Source: Hydractinia symbiolongicarpus (lineage: Eukaryota; Cnidaria; Hydrozoa; Anthoathecata; Hydractiniidae). From it: 64,000 nucleotides of DNA. The DNA is taken from the NCBI RefSeq assembly GCF_029227915.1, contig NC_079888.1:24842001-24906000 (forward strand), written 5' to 3'. Below the pieces are notes generated by a model, which saw only the letters and a list, made by a program, of their open reading frames with translations, was not told the DNA's origin and made no database searches. Made by a program: the position numbers and the translations under genes. This document shows positions 1-10,430 of this stretch, piece after piece. How positions within the stretch are numbered: position 1 is the first letter of the stretch; every line of letters starts with the position of its first letter.

Positions 1-415
1 TTGTAGTTTTCAAAAATGTTTTCATTTTTGATGAGACGCTGAATAAAAGAAGTTTAATCGCCGGCAAACGAAAACCTGCGATTTCCCGTAAATCCCGGAC
101 TCGGCCTGTATAGTCAAAAGTATACAAAGAAAGTACCCGGGGTGTAAACTCATTTCCCGAACGATTTTTTAAATTATTATTTCACCACTAAAGCCCATGA
201 GACTTGTAGTTTTTAAAAATGTTTTCATTTTTGATGAGACGCTTAATAAAAGAGGTTTAATCGCCGGCAAACGAAATCCCACGATTTCCCGTAAATCCCG
301 GGCTTGGCCCGTATAGTCGAATGTATACAAAGAAAGTACCCAGGGAGTAAACTCATTTCCCGAACGATTTTTTAAATTATTTTTTCACCACTAAAACGCA
401 TGAGACTTGTAGTTT

Positions 416-437
416 TCAAAAATGTTTTCATTTTTGA
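416..437. other. perfect inverted repeat (9-bp arms, 4-nt loop), once per monomer
   Basis: Arms TCAAAAATG and CATTTTTGA are exact reverse complements separated by TTTT. The element occupies monomer positions 18-39 and is intact in the many monomers reading TTTTCAAAAATG before the loop. In subtypes that read TTTTTAAAAATG, CAGAAATG or GTTTTTATTTTTG the stem has one mismatch. Short dyads able to extrude as cruciforms are known to be enriched in centromeric satellites that lack CENP-B boxes. A role here is inference. Confidence 0.85.
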
Positions 438-480
438 TGAGACGCTTAATGAAAGAGGTTTAATCGCCGGCAAACGAAAA

Positions 481-513
481 CCCGCGATTTCCCGTAAATC
501 CCGGACTCGGCCT
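481..513 (-). other. four phased C3/G3 tracts (potential relaxed G-quadruplex / i-motif), once per monomer
   Basis: On the + strand CCC begins at 481, 491, 500 and 511, separated by 7, 6 and 8 bases, so the - strand has GGG-N8-GGG-N6-GGG-N7-GGG. One loop exceeds the strict 1-7 rule, so this is a relaxed rather than canonical G4 motif. Starts are spaced 10, 9 and 11 bp, close to one helical turn, with A/T-rich bases (GATTT, TAAAT) between. Most subtypes keep all four tracts. The CCTGCG and AAAAACCGCG subtypes lose the first. Confidence 0.7.
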
Positions 514-716
514 GTAAAGTCAAAAGTATATAAAGAAAGTACCCAGGGAGTAAACTCATTTTCCGAACGATATTTTAATTCATTTTTTCACCACTAAAAC
601 GCATGAGACTTGTAGTTTTCAAAAATGTTTTCATTTTTGATGAGACGCTGAATAAAAGAAGTTTAATCGCCGGCAAACGAAAACCTGCGATTTCCCGTAA
701 ATCCCGAACTCGGCCC

Positions 717-734
717 GTATAGTCAAAAGTATAC
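717..734. other. GTATA...TATAC dyad with two alternative interiors
   Basis: GTATA (717-721) and TATAC (730-734) are reverse complements around an 8-bp interior. Across the array the interior is either GTCAAAAG or GTCGAATG (rarely GTTGAATG or GTCAAATG), while the arms are mostly unchanged. One subtype (ACCCGCATAG) breaks the left arm, and rare copies (GTGTAC, GTACAC) alter the right arm. Confidence 0.7.
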
Positions 735-1619
735 AAAGAAAGTACCCAGGGAGTAAACTCATTTCCCAAACGATTTTTTAAATTTATATTTTACCACTAA
801 AGCCCATGAGACTTGTAGTTTTTAAAAATGTTTTCATTTTTGATGAGACGCTGAATAAAAGAAGTTTAATCGCCGGCAAAAGAAAACCTGCGATTTCCCG
901 TAAATCACGGACTCCACCCGTATAGTCAAAAGTATACAAAGAAAGTACCCAGGGTGTAAACTCATTTCCCGAACGATTTTTTAAATTATTATTTCACCAC
1001 TATAACGCATGAGACTTGTAGTTTTCAAAAATGTTTTCATTTTTGATGAGACGCTGAATAAAAGAAGTTTAATCGCCGGCAAACGAAAACCTGCGATTTC
1101 CCGTAAATCCCGGACTCAGCCCGTATAGTCAAAAGTATACAAAGAAAGTACCCAGGGAGTAAACTCATTTCCCAAACGATTATTTAAATTATTATTTCAC
1201 CACTAAAGCCCATGAGACTTGTAGTTTTTAAAAATGTTTTCATTTTTGATGAGACGCAGAATAAGAGAAGTTTAATCGCCGGCAAACGAAAACCCGCGAT
1301 TTCCCGTAAATCCCGGACTCGGCCCGTATAGTCAAAAGTATACAAGGAAAGTACCCAGTGAGTAAACTCATTTCCCGAACGAATTTTTAAATTATTTTTT
1401 CACCACTAAAATGCATGAGACTTGTAGTTTTCAGAAATGTTTTCATTTTTGATGAGACGCTTAATGAAAGTGGTTTAATCGCCGGCAAACGAAAAACCGC
1501 GATTTCCCGTAAATCCCGGCTTGGCCCGTATAGTCAAAAGTATACAAAGAAAGTAGCCAGGGAGTAAACTCATTTCCCCGAACGATTTTTTGAATTATTT
1601 TTTCACCACTAAAACGCAT

Positions 1620-3243
1620 GAGACTTGTAGTTTTCAAAAATGTTTTCATTTTTGATGACACGCTGATTAAAAGAAGTTTAATCGCCGGCAAACGAAAACC
1701 TGCGATTTCCCGTAAATCCCGGACTCGGCCCGTATAGTCAAAAGTATACAAAGAAAGTACCCGGGGAGTAAACTCATTTCCCAAACGATTTTTTAAATTT
1801 ATATTTTACCACTAAAGCCCATGAGACTTGTAGTTTTTAAAAATGTTTTCATTTTTGCTGAGACGCTGAATAAAAGAAGTTTAATCGCCGGCAAACGAAA
1901 ACCCGCGATTTCCCGTAAATCCCGGTCTCGGCCCGTATAGTCAAAAGTATACAAGGAAAGTACCCAGTGAGTAAACTCATTTCCCTAACGAATTTTTAAA
2001 TTATTTTTTCACCACTAAAACGCATGAGACTTGTAGTTTTCAAAAATGTTTTCATTTTTGATGAGACGCTGAATAAAAGAAGTTTAATCGCCGGCAAACG
2101 AAAACCTGCGGTTTCCCGTAAATCCCGGACTCGGCCCGTATAGTCAAAAGTATACGAAGAAAGTACCCAGGGTGTAAACTCATTTCCCGAACGATTTTTT
2201 AAATTATTTTTTCACCACTAAAACGCATGAGACTTGTAGTTTTCAAAAATGTTTTCATTTTCGATGAGACGCTGAATAAAAGAAGTTTAATCGCCGGCAA
2301 ACGAAAACCTGCGACTTCCCGTAAATCCCGGACTCGGCCCGTATAGTCAAAAGTATACAAAGAAAGTACCCAGGGAGTAAACTCATTTCCCAAACGATTA
2401 TTTAAATTATTATTTCAACACTAAAGCCCATGAGACTTGTAGTTTTTAAAAATGTTTTCATTTTTGATGAGACGCAGAATAAAAGAAGTTTAATCGCCGG
2501 CAAACGAAAACCCGCGATTTCCCGTAAATCCCGGACTCGGCCCGTATAGTCAAAAGTGTACAAGGAAAGTACCCAGAGAGTAAACTCATTTCCCGAAGGA
2601 ATTTTTAAATTATTTTTTCACCACTAAAATGCATGAGACTTGTAGTTTTTAGAAATGTTTTCATTTTTGATGAGACGCTTAATGAAAGTGGTTTAATCGC
2701 CGGCAAACGAAAACCCGCGATTTCCCGTAAATCCCCGAATTGGCCCGTATAGTCGAACGTATACAAAGAAAGTACCCTGTGAGTAAACTCATTTCCAAAA
2801 CGATTTTTTAAATTATCTTTTCACCACTAAAAGGCTTGAGACTTGTAGTTTTCAAAAATGTTTTTATTTTTGATGAGACACTGAATAAAGGAAGTTTAAT
2901 CGCCGGCAAACGAAAACCCGCGATTTCCCGTAAATCCCGGCTTGGCCCGTATAGTCAAAAGTATACAAAGAAAGTACCCAGGGAGTAAACTCATTTCCCC
3001 GAACGATTTTTTAAATTATTTTTTCACCACTAAAACGCATGAGACTTGTAGTTTTCAAAAATGTTTTCATTTTTGATGAGACGCTGAATAAAATAAATTT
3101 AATCGCCGGCAAACGAAAACCCGCGATTTCCCGTAAATCCCGGGCTTGGCCCGTATAGTCAAAAGTATACAAAGAAAGTACCCAGGGTGTAAACTCATTT
3201 CCCGAACGATTTTTTAAATTATTTTTTCACCACTAAAAGGCAT
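1620..3243 (+). repeat. 8-monomer duplication, copy 1 (block A, first occurrence)
   Basis: Three linked private variants recur 1,624 bp (8 monomers) downstream. GCTGAG is at 1857 and 3481. CCTGCGGTTTCCCG near 2106 is matched near 3730 with one further change. TATACGAAG is near 2153 and 3777. The copy ends in a hybrid monomer (about 2830-3030) whose head is of the AGGCTTGAG subtype but whose core reads CCCGGCTTGG, which suggests a recombination joint at about 2,900-2,945. Confidence 0.75.
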
Positions 3244-4470
3244 GAGACTTGTAGTTTTCAAAAATGTTTTTATTTTTGATGAGACGCTGAATAAAAGAAG
3301 TTTAATCGCCGGCAAACGAAAACCTGCGATTTCCCGTAAATCCCGGACTCGGCCCGTATAGTCAAAAGTATACAAAGAAAGTACCCGGGGAGTAAACTCA
3401 TTTCCCAAACGATTTTTTAAATTTATATTTTACCACTAAAGCCCATGAGACTTGTAGTTTTTAAAAATGTTTTCATTTTTGCTGAGACGCTGAATAAAAG
3501 AAGTTTAATCGCCGGCAAACGAAAACCCGCGATTTCCCGTAAATCCCGGTCTCGGCCCGTATAGTCAAAAGTATACAAGGAAAGTACCCAGTGAGTAAAC
3601 TCATTTCCCTAACGAATTTTTAAATTATTTTTTCACCACTAAAACGCATGAGACGTGTAGTTTTCAAAAATGTTTTCATTTTTGATGAGACGCTGAATAA
3701 AAGAAGTTTAATCGCCGGCAAACGAAAACCTGCAGTTTCCCGTAAATCCCGGACTCGGCCCGTATAGTCAAAAGTATACGAAGAAAGTACCCAGGGTGTA
3801 AACTCTTTTCCCGAACGATTTTTTAAATTATTTTTTCACCACTAAAACGCATGAGACTTGTAGTTTTCAAAAATGTTTTCATTTTTGATGAGACGCTGAA
3901 TAAAAGAAGTTTAATCGCCGGCAAACGAAAACCTGCGACTTCCCGTAAATCCCGGACTCGGCCCGTATAGTCAAAAGTATACAAAGAAAGTACCCAGGGA
4001 GTAAACTCATTTCCCAAACGATTATTTAAATTATTATTTCACCACTAAAGCCCATGAGACTTGTAGTTTTTAAAAATGGTTTCATTTTTGATGAGACGCA
4101 GAATAAAAGAAGTTTAATCGCCGGCAAACGAAAACCCGCGATTTCCCGTAAATCCCGGACTCGGCCCGTATAGTCAAAAGTATACAAGGAAAGTACCCAG
4201 TGAGTAAACTCATTTCTCGAAGGAATTTCTAAATTATTTTTTCACCACTAAAATGCATGAGACTTGTAGTTTTCAGAAATGTTTTCATTTTTGATGAGAC
4301 GCTTAATGAAAGTGGTTTAATCGCCGGCAAACGAAAACCCGCGATTTCCCGTAAATCCCCGGCTTGGCCCGTATAGTCGAATGTATACAAAGAAAGTACC
4401 CTGTGAGTAAACTCATTTCCAAAACGATTTTTTAAATTATCTTTTCACCACTAAAAGGCTTGAGACTTGT
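3244..4470 (+). repeat. 8-monomer duplication, copy 2 (block A)
   Basis: This repeats the order of the 1.62 kb block and carries GCTGAG at 3481. It then runs into the CAGAATAAAAG monomer (about 4,040, with AATGG in place of AATGT at 4077) and the CTTAATGAAAGTGG monomer that begins the next higher-order unit. Differences from copy 1 are scattered single bases. Confidence 0.7.
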
Positions 4471-5275
4471 AGTTTTCAAAAATGTTTTTATTTTTGATGA
4501 GACGCTGAATAAAAGAAGTTTAAACGCCGGCAAACGAAAACCCGCCATTTCCCGTAAACCCCGGACTCGACCCGCATAGTCAAAAGTATACAAAGAAAGT
4601 ACCCAGGGAGTAAACTCATTTCCCGAACGATTTTTTAAATTATTTTTTCACCACTAAAAGGCATGAGACTTGTAGTTTTCAAAAATGTTTTCATTTTTGA
4701 TGAGACGCTGAATAAAAGAAGTTTAATCGCCGGCAAACGAAAACCCGCAATTTCCCGTAAATCCCGGGCTTGGCCCGTATAGTCAAAAGTATACAAAGAA
4801 AGTACCCAGGGAGTAAACTCATTTCCCGAACGATTTTGTAAATTAATTTTCACCACTAAAACGCATGAGACTTGTAGTTTTCAGAAATGTTTTCATTTTT
4901 GATGAGACGCTTAATGAAAGTTGTTTAATCGCCGGCAAACAAAAACCCGCAATTTCCCGTAAATCCCGGGCTTGGCCCGTATAGTCAAAAGTATACAAAG
5001 AAAGTACCCAGGGAGTAAACTCATTTCCCGAACGATTTTTTAAATTAATTTTCACCACTAAAACGCATGAGACTTGTAGTTTTCAGAAATGTTTTCATTT
5101 TTGATGAGACGCTTAATGAAAGTTGTTTAATCGCCGGCAAACAAAAACCCGCGATTTCCCGTAAATCCCGGGCTTGGCCCGTATAGTCGAATGTATACAA
5201 AGAAAGTACCATGTGAGTAAACTCATTTCCGAAAGGATTTTTTCAATTATCTTTTCACCACTAAAACGCATGAGA
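4040..5275 (+). repeat. six-subtype higher-order unit, first copy (one monomer doubled)
   Basis: Subtype order by diagnostic variants is: CAGAATAAAAG with AAGGAAAG and CAGTGAG; CTTAATGAAAGTGG with CCCCGGCTTGG; AGGCTTGAG with AAACGCCGG and CGCATAG; AGGCATGAG with GCAATTT; CTTAATGAAAGTTG (present twice); then the GACTGCAG monomer that opens the next unit. The doubled monomers at about 4,860 and 5,065 make this copy seven monomers rather than six. Confidence 0.75.
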
Positions 5276-6491
5276 CTGCAGTTTTCAAAAATGTTTTCAT
5301 TTTTGATGAGAGGCTTAATAAAAGAGGTTTAATCGCCGGCAAACGAAAACCCGCGATTTCCCGTAAATCCCGGGCTTGGCCCGTATAGTCGAATGTATAC
5401 AAAGAAAGTACCCAGGGAGTAAACTCATTTCCTGAACGATTTTTTAAATTTTTTTTTCACCACTAAAACGCATGAGACTTGTAGTTTTCAAAAATGTTTT
5501 CATTTTTGATGAGACGCTGAATAAAAGAAGTTTAATCGCCTGTAAACGAAAACCCGCGACTTCCCGTAAATCCCGGACTCGGCCCGTATAGTCAAAAGTA
5601 TACAAGGAAAGTACCCAGTGAGTAAACTCATTTCTCGAAGGAATTTCTAAATTATTTTTTCACCACTAAAATGCATGAGACTTGTAGTTTTCAGAAATGT
5701 TTTCATTTTTGATGAGACGCTTAATGAAAGTGGTTTAATCGCCGGCAAACGAAAACCCGCGATTTCCCGTAAATCCCCGGCTTGGCCCGTATAGTCGAAT
5801 GTATACAAAGAAAGTACCCTGTGAGTAAACTCATTTCCAAAACGATTTTTTAAATTATCTTTTCACCACTAAAAGGCTTGAGACTTGTAGTTTTCAAAAA
5901 TGTTTTTATTTTTGATGAGACGCTGAATAAAAGAAGTTTAAACGCCGGCAAACGAAAACCCGCCATTTCCCGTAAACCCCGGACTCGACCCGCATAGTCA
6001 AAAGTATACAAAGAAAGTACCCAGGGAGTAAACTCATTTCCCGAACGATTTTTTAAATTATTTTTTCACCACTAAAAGGCATGAGACTTGTAGTTTTCAA
6101 AAATGTTTTCATTTTTGATGAGACGCTGAATAAAAGAAGTTTAATCGCCGGCAAACGAAAACCCGCAATTTCCCGTAAATCCCGGGCTTGGCCCGTATAG
6201 TCAAAAGTATACAAAGAAAGTACCCAGGGAGTAAACTCATTTCCCGAACGATTTTTTAAATTAATTTTCACCACTAAAACGCATGAGACTTGTAGTTTTC
6301 AGAAATGTTTTCATTTTTGATGAGACGCTTAATAAAAGTTGTTTAATCGCCGGCAAACAAAAACCCGCGATTTCCCGTAAATCCCGGGCTTGGCCCGTAT
6401 AGTCGAATGTATACAAAGAAAGTACCCTGTGAGTAAACTCATTTCCGAAAGGATTTTTTCAATTATCTTTTCACCACTAAAACGCATGAGA
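5276..6491 (+). repeat. six-monomer higher-order unit (~1,216 bp), copy 2
   Basis: It is delimited by GACTGCAG monomers. Loss of one T from GACTTGCAG creates a PstI-type CTGCAG at 5276, recurring at 6492. The internal order matches the preceding unit, including the AATTTCTAAATT variant near 5,641 that also marks 4,225 and 7,059. Confidence 0.8.
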
Positions 6492-7708
6492 CTGCAGTTT
6501 TCAAAAATGTTTTCATTTTTGATGAGAGGCTTAATAAAAGAGGTTTAATCGCCGGCAAACGAAAACCCGCGATTTCCCGTAAATCCCGGGCTTGGCCCGT
6601 ATAGTCGAATGTATACAAAGAAAGTACCCAGGGAGTAAACTCATTTCCTGAACGATTTTTTAAATTTTTTTTTCACCACTAAAAGGCTTGAGACTTGTAG
6701 TTTTCAAAAATGTTTTTATTTTTGATGAGACGCTGAATAAAAGAAGTTTAAACGCCGGTAAACGAAAACCCGCGACTTCCCGTAAATCCCGGACTCGGCC
6801 CGTATAGTCAAAAGTATACAAAGAAAGTACCCAGGGAGTAAACTCATTTCCTGAACGATTTTTTAAATTTTTTTTTCACCACTAAAATGCATGAGACTTG
6901 TAGTTTTCAAAAATGTTCTCATTTTTGATGAGACGCTGAATAAAAGAAGTTTAATCGCCGGCAAACGAAAACCCGCGATTTCCCGTAAATCCCGGACTCG
7001 GCCCGTATAGTCAAAAGTATACAAGGAAAGTACCCAGTGAGTAAACTCATTTCTCGAAGGAATTTCTAAATTATTTTTTCACCACTAAAATGCATGAGAC
7101 TTGTAGTTTTCAGAAATGTTTTCATTTTTGATGAGACGCTTAATGAAAGTGGTTTAATCGCCGGCAAACGAAAACCCGCGATTTCCCGTAAATCCCCGGC
7201 TTGGCCCGTATAGTCGAATGTATACAAAGAAAGTACCCTGTGAGTAAACTCATTTCCAAAACGATTTTTTAAATTATCTTTTCACCACTAAAAGGCTTGA
7301 GACTTGTAGTTTTCAAAAATGTTTTTATTTTTGATGAGACGCTGAATAAAAGAAGTTTAAACGCCGGCAAACGAAAACCCGCCATTTCCCGTAAACCCCG
7401 GACTCGACCCGCATAGTCAAAAGTATACAAAGAAAGTACCCAGGGAGTAAACTCATTTCCCGAACGATTTTTTAAATTATTTTTTCACCACTAAAAGGCA
7501 TGAGACTTGTAGTTTTCAAAAATGTTTTCATTTTTGATGAGACGCTGAATAAAAGAAGTTTAATCGCCGGCAAACGAAAACCCGCAATTTCCCGTAAATC
7601 CCGGGCTTGGCCCGTATAGTCAAAAGTATACAAAGAAAGTACCCTGTGAGTAAACTCATTTCCGAAAGGATTTTTTCAATTATCTTTTCACCACTAAAAC
7701 GCATGAGA
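6492..7708 (+). repeat. six-monomer higher-order unit (~1,217 bp), copy 3
   Basis: It is delimited by CTGCAG at 6492 and 7709. The last monomer (about 7,500-7,705) is a hybrid: an AGGCATGAG head with GCAATTT is joined to the CCCTGTGAG / CCGAAAGG / TTCAATTATC tail of the CTTAATGAAAGTTG subtype. The switch falls between the GTCAAAAG interior and CCCTGTG. Confidence 0.75.
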
Positions 7709-10430
7709 CTGCAGTTTTCAAAAATGTTTTCATTTTTGATGAGAGGCTTAATAAAAGAGGTTTAATCGCCGGCAAACGAAAACCCGCGATTCCCCGTAAA
7801 TCCCGGGCTTGGCCCGTATAGTCGAATGTATACAAAGAAAGTACCCAGGGAGTAAACTCATTTCCTGAACGATTTTTTAAATTTTTTTTTCACCACTAAA
7901 ACGCATGAGACTTGTAGTTTTCAAAAATGTTTTCATTTTTGATGAGACGCTGAATAAAAGAAGTTTAATCGCCGGTAAACGAAAACCCGCGACTTCCCGT
8001 AAATCCCGGACTCGGCCCGTATAGTCAAAAGTATACAAAGAAAGTACCCAGGGTGTAAACTCATTTCCCGAACGTTTTTTTAAATTATTATTTCACCACT
8101 AAAGCCCATGAGACATGTAGTTTTTAAAAATGTTTTCATTTTTGATGAGACGCTGAATAAAAGAAGTTTAATTGCCGGCAAACGAAAACCCGCGACTTCC
8201 CGTAAATCCCGGACTGTGCCCGTATAGTCAAAAGTATACAAAGAAAGTACCCAGGGAGTAAACTCATTTCCTGAACGATTTTTTAAATTTTTTTTTCACC
8301 ACTAAAATGCATGAGACTTGTAGTTTTCAAAAATGTTCTCATTTTTGATGAGACGCTGAATAAAAGAAGTTTAATCGCCGGTAAACGAAAACCCGCGACT
8401 TCCCGTAAATCCCGGACTCGGCCCGTATAGTCAAAAGTATACAAGGAAAGTACCCAGTGAGTAAACTCATTTCTCGAAGGAATTTTTAAATTATTTTTTC
8501 ACCACTAAAATGCATGAGACTTGTAGTTTTCAGAAATGTTTTCATTTTTGATGAGACGCTTAATGAAAGTGGTTTAATCGCCGGCAAACGAAAACCCGCG
8601 ATTTCCCGTAAATCCCCGGCTTGGCGCGTATAGTCGAATGTATACAAAGAAAGTACCCTGTGAGTAAACTCATTTCCAAAACGATTTTTTAAATTATCTT
8701 TTCACCACTAAAAGGCTTGAGACTTGTAGTTTTCAAAAATGTTTTCATTTTTGATGAGACGCTGAATAAAAGAAGTTTAAACGCCGGCAAACGAAAACCC
8801 ACCATTTCCCGTAAACCCCGGACTCGACCCGCATAGTCAAAAGTATACAAAGAAAGTACCCAGGGAGTAAACTCATTTCCCGAACGATTTTTTAAATTAT
8901 TTTTTCACCACTAAAAGGCATGAGACTTGTAGTTTTCAAAAATGTTTTCATTTTTGATGAGACGCTGAATAAAAGAAGTTTAATCGCCGGCAAACGAAAT
9001 CCCGCGATTTCCCGTAAATCCCGGGCTTGGCCCGTATAGTCGAATGTATACAAAGAAAGTACCCAGGGAGTAAACTCATTTCCTGAACGATTTTTTAAAT
9101 TTTTTTTTCACCACTAAAATGCATGAGACTTGTAGTTTTTAAAAATTTTCTCATTTTTGATGAGACGCTGAATAAAAGAAGTTTAATCGCCGGTAAACGA
9201 AAACCCGCGACTTCCCGTAAATCCCGGACTCGGCCCGTATAGTCAAAAGTATACAAAGAAAGTACCCGGGGTGTAAACTCATTTCCCGAACGATTTTTTA
9301 AATTATTATTTCACCACTAAAGCCCATGAGACTTGTAGTTTTTAAAAATGTTTTCATTTTTGATGAGACGCTGAATAAAAGTTGTTTAATCGCCGGCAAA
9401 CAAAAACCCGCGATTTCCCGTAAATCCCGGGCTTGGCCCGTATAGTCGAATGTATACAAAGAAAGTACCCTGTGAGTAAACTCATTTCCGAAAGGATTTT
9501 TTTAATTATCTTTTCACCACTAAAACGCATGAGACTTGCAGTTTTCAAAAATGTTTTTATTTTTGATGAGAGGCTTAATAAAAGAGGTTTAATCGCCGGC
9601 AAACGAAATCCCGCGATTTCCCGTAAATCCCGGGCTTGGCCCGTATAGTCGAATGTATACAAAGAAAGTACCCAGGGAGTAAACTCATTTCCTGAACGAT
9701 TTTTTAAATTTTTTTTCACCACTAAAACGCATGAGACTTGTAGTTTGCAAAAATGTTTTCATTTTTGATGAGACGCTGAATAAAAGAAGTTTAATCGCCG
9801 GTAAACGAAAACCCGTGACTTCCCGTAAATCCCGGACTCGGCCCGTATAGTCAAAAGTATACAAAGAAAGTACCCGGGGTGTAAACTCATTTCCCGAACG
9901 ATTTTTTAAATTATTATTTCACCACTTAAGCCCATGAGACTTGTAGTTTTCAAAAATGTTTTTATTTTTGATGAGACGCTGAATAAAAGAAGTTTAAACG
10001 CCGGCAAACGAAAACCCGCCATTTCCCGTAAACCCCGGACTCGACCTGCATAGTCAAAAGTATACAAAGAAAGTACCCAGGGAGTAAACTCATTTCCCGA
10101 ACGATTTTTTAAATTATTTTTTCACCACTAAAAGGCATGAGACTTGTAGTTTTCAAACATGTTTTCATTTTTGATGAGACGCTGAATAAAAGAAGTTTAA
10201 TCGCCGGCAAACGAAAACCCGCAATTTCCCGTAAATCCCGGGCTTGGCCCGTATAGTCAAAAGTATACAAAGAAAGTACCCAGGGAGTAAACTCATTTCC
10301 CGAACGATTTTTTAAATTAATTTTCACCACTAAAACGCATGAGACTTGTAGTTTTCAGAAATGTTTTCATTTTTGATGAGACGCTTAATAAAAGTTGTTT
10401 AATCGCCGGCAAACAAAAACCCGCGATTTC
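7709..10430 (+). repeat. mixed segment containing the first 'GACTGTGCC + GGCGCG' block
   Basis: From about 8,110 to 9,000 runs a five-monomer series that begins with GAGACATGTAG. It contains GGACTGTGCC (8211) and, two monomers later, TTGGCGCG (GGCG at 8623). This linked pair recurs five more times downstream. At about 9,340-9,720 is a pair of monomers of the AAACAAAAACC and GAGGCTTAATAAAAGAGG subtypes that also recurs (18.5, 19.9, 22.7, 24.2 and 28.2 kb). No gene is present. Confidence 0.75.

Larger units (their letters stand above)
399..601 (+). repeat. representative 203-bp monomer (map of internal parts)
   Basis: This copy is used as a coordinate reference, with monomer position 1 at the C of CATGAGACTTG. 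Positions 18-39 hold a perfect hairpin dyad. Positions 66-120 are the GC-rich core with GCCGGC, four CCC tracts and about nine of the monomer's 13 consensus CpGs. In other copies positions 116-133 hold a GTATA...TATAC dyad. Positions 140-150 hold the variable GTACCC(AGGG/GGGG/TGTG) segment. Positions 164-195 are A/T-rich, with T-tracts of variable length. Monomer length (203) is 2 modulo 3, so no frame is maintained from one monomer to the next. The length is close to that of a nucleosome plus linker, which is common for satellites, but positioning is not shown here. Confidence 0.9.
1..1620 (+). repeat. array segment of about 8 mixed monomers, no clear higher-order unit
   Basis: Monomers here alternate between heads ACGCATGAG with TTTTCAAAAATG and GCCCATGAG with TTTTTAAAAATG. 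One carries the TTTATATTTTACC tail (about 780) otherwise seen in block A, and one (about 1254) carries the CGCAGAATAA variant. Odd bases include CCCACGATTT (about 278) and a GTAAAGTC substitution (about 515). No tandem duplication longer than one monomer was obvious inside the segment. Confidence 0.8.

Noticed and set aside
433-447. C/D-box snoRNA motifs (TGATGA and CTGA)
   Set aside because: The two boxes are only four bases apart in the usual monomer (TGATGAGACGCTGA), which leaves no guide region, and no terminal stem is visible.
430-485. Hammerhead-ribozyme-like core (TTGATGAG followed downstream by CGAAAAC), as some satellites carry
   Set aside because: The conserved core needs CUGAUGA. 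Here it is UUGAUGA, I could not pair a stem II between GATGAG and GAAA or a stem III after it, and no cleavage-site context fits. A covariance search with the hammerhead models (Rfam RF00163, RF00008, RF02275-RF02277) on both strands would settle it; no hit would confirm rejection.
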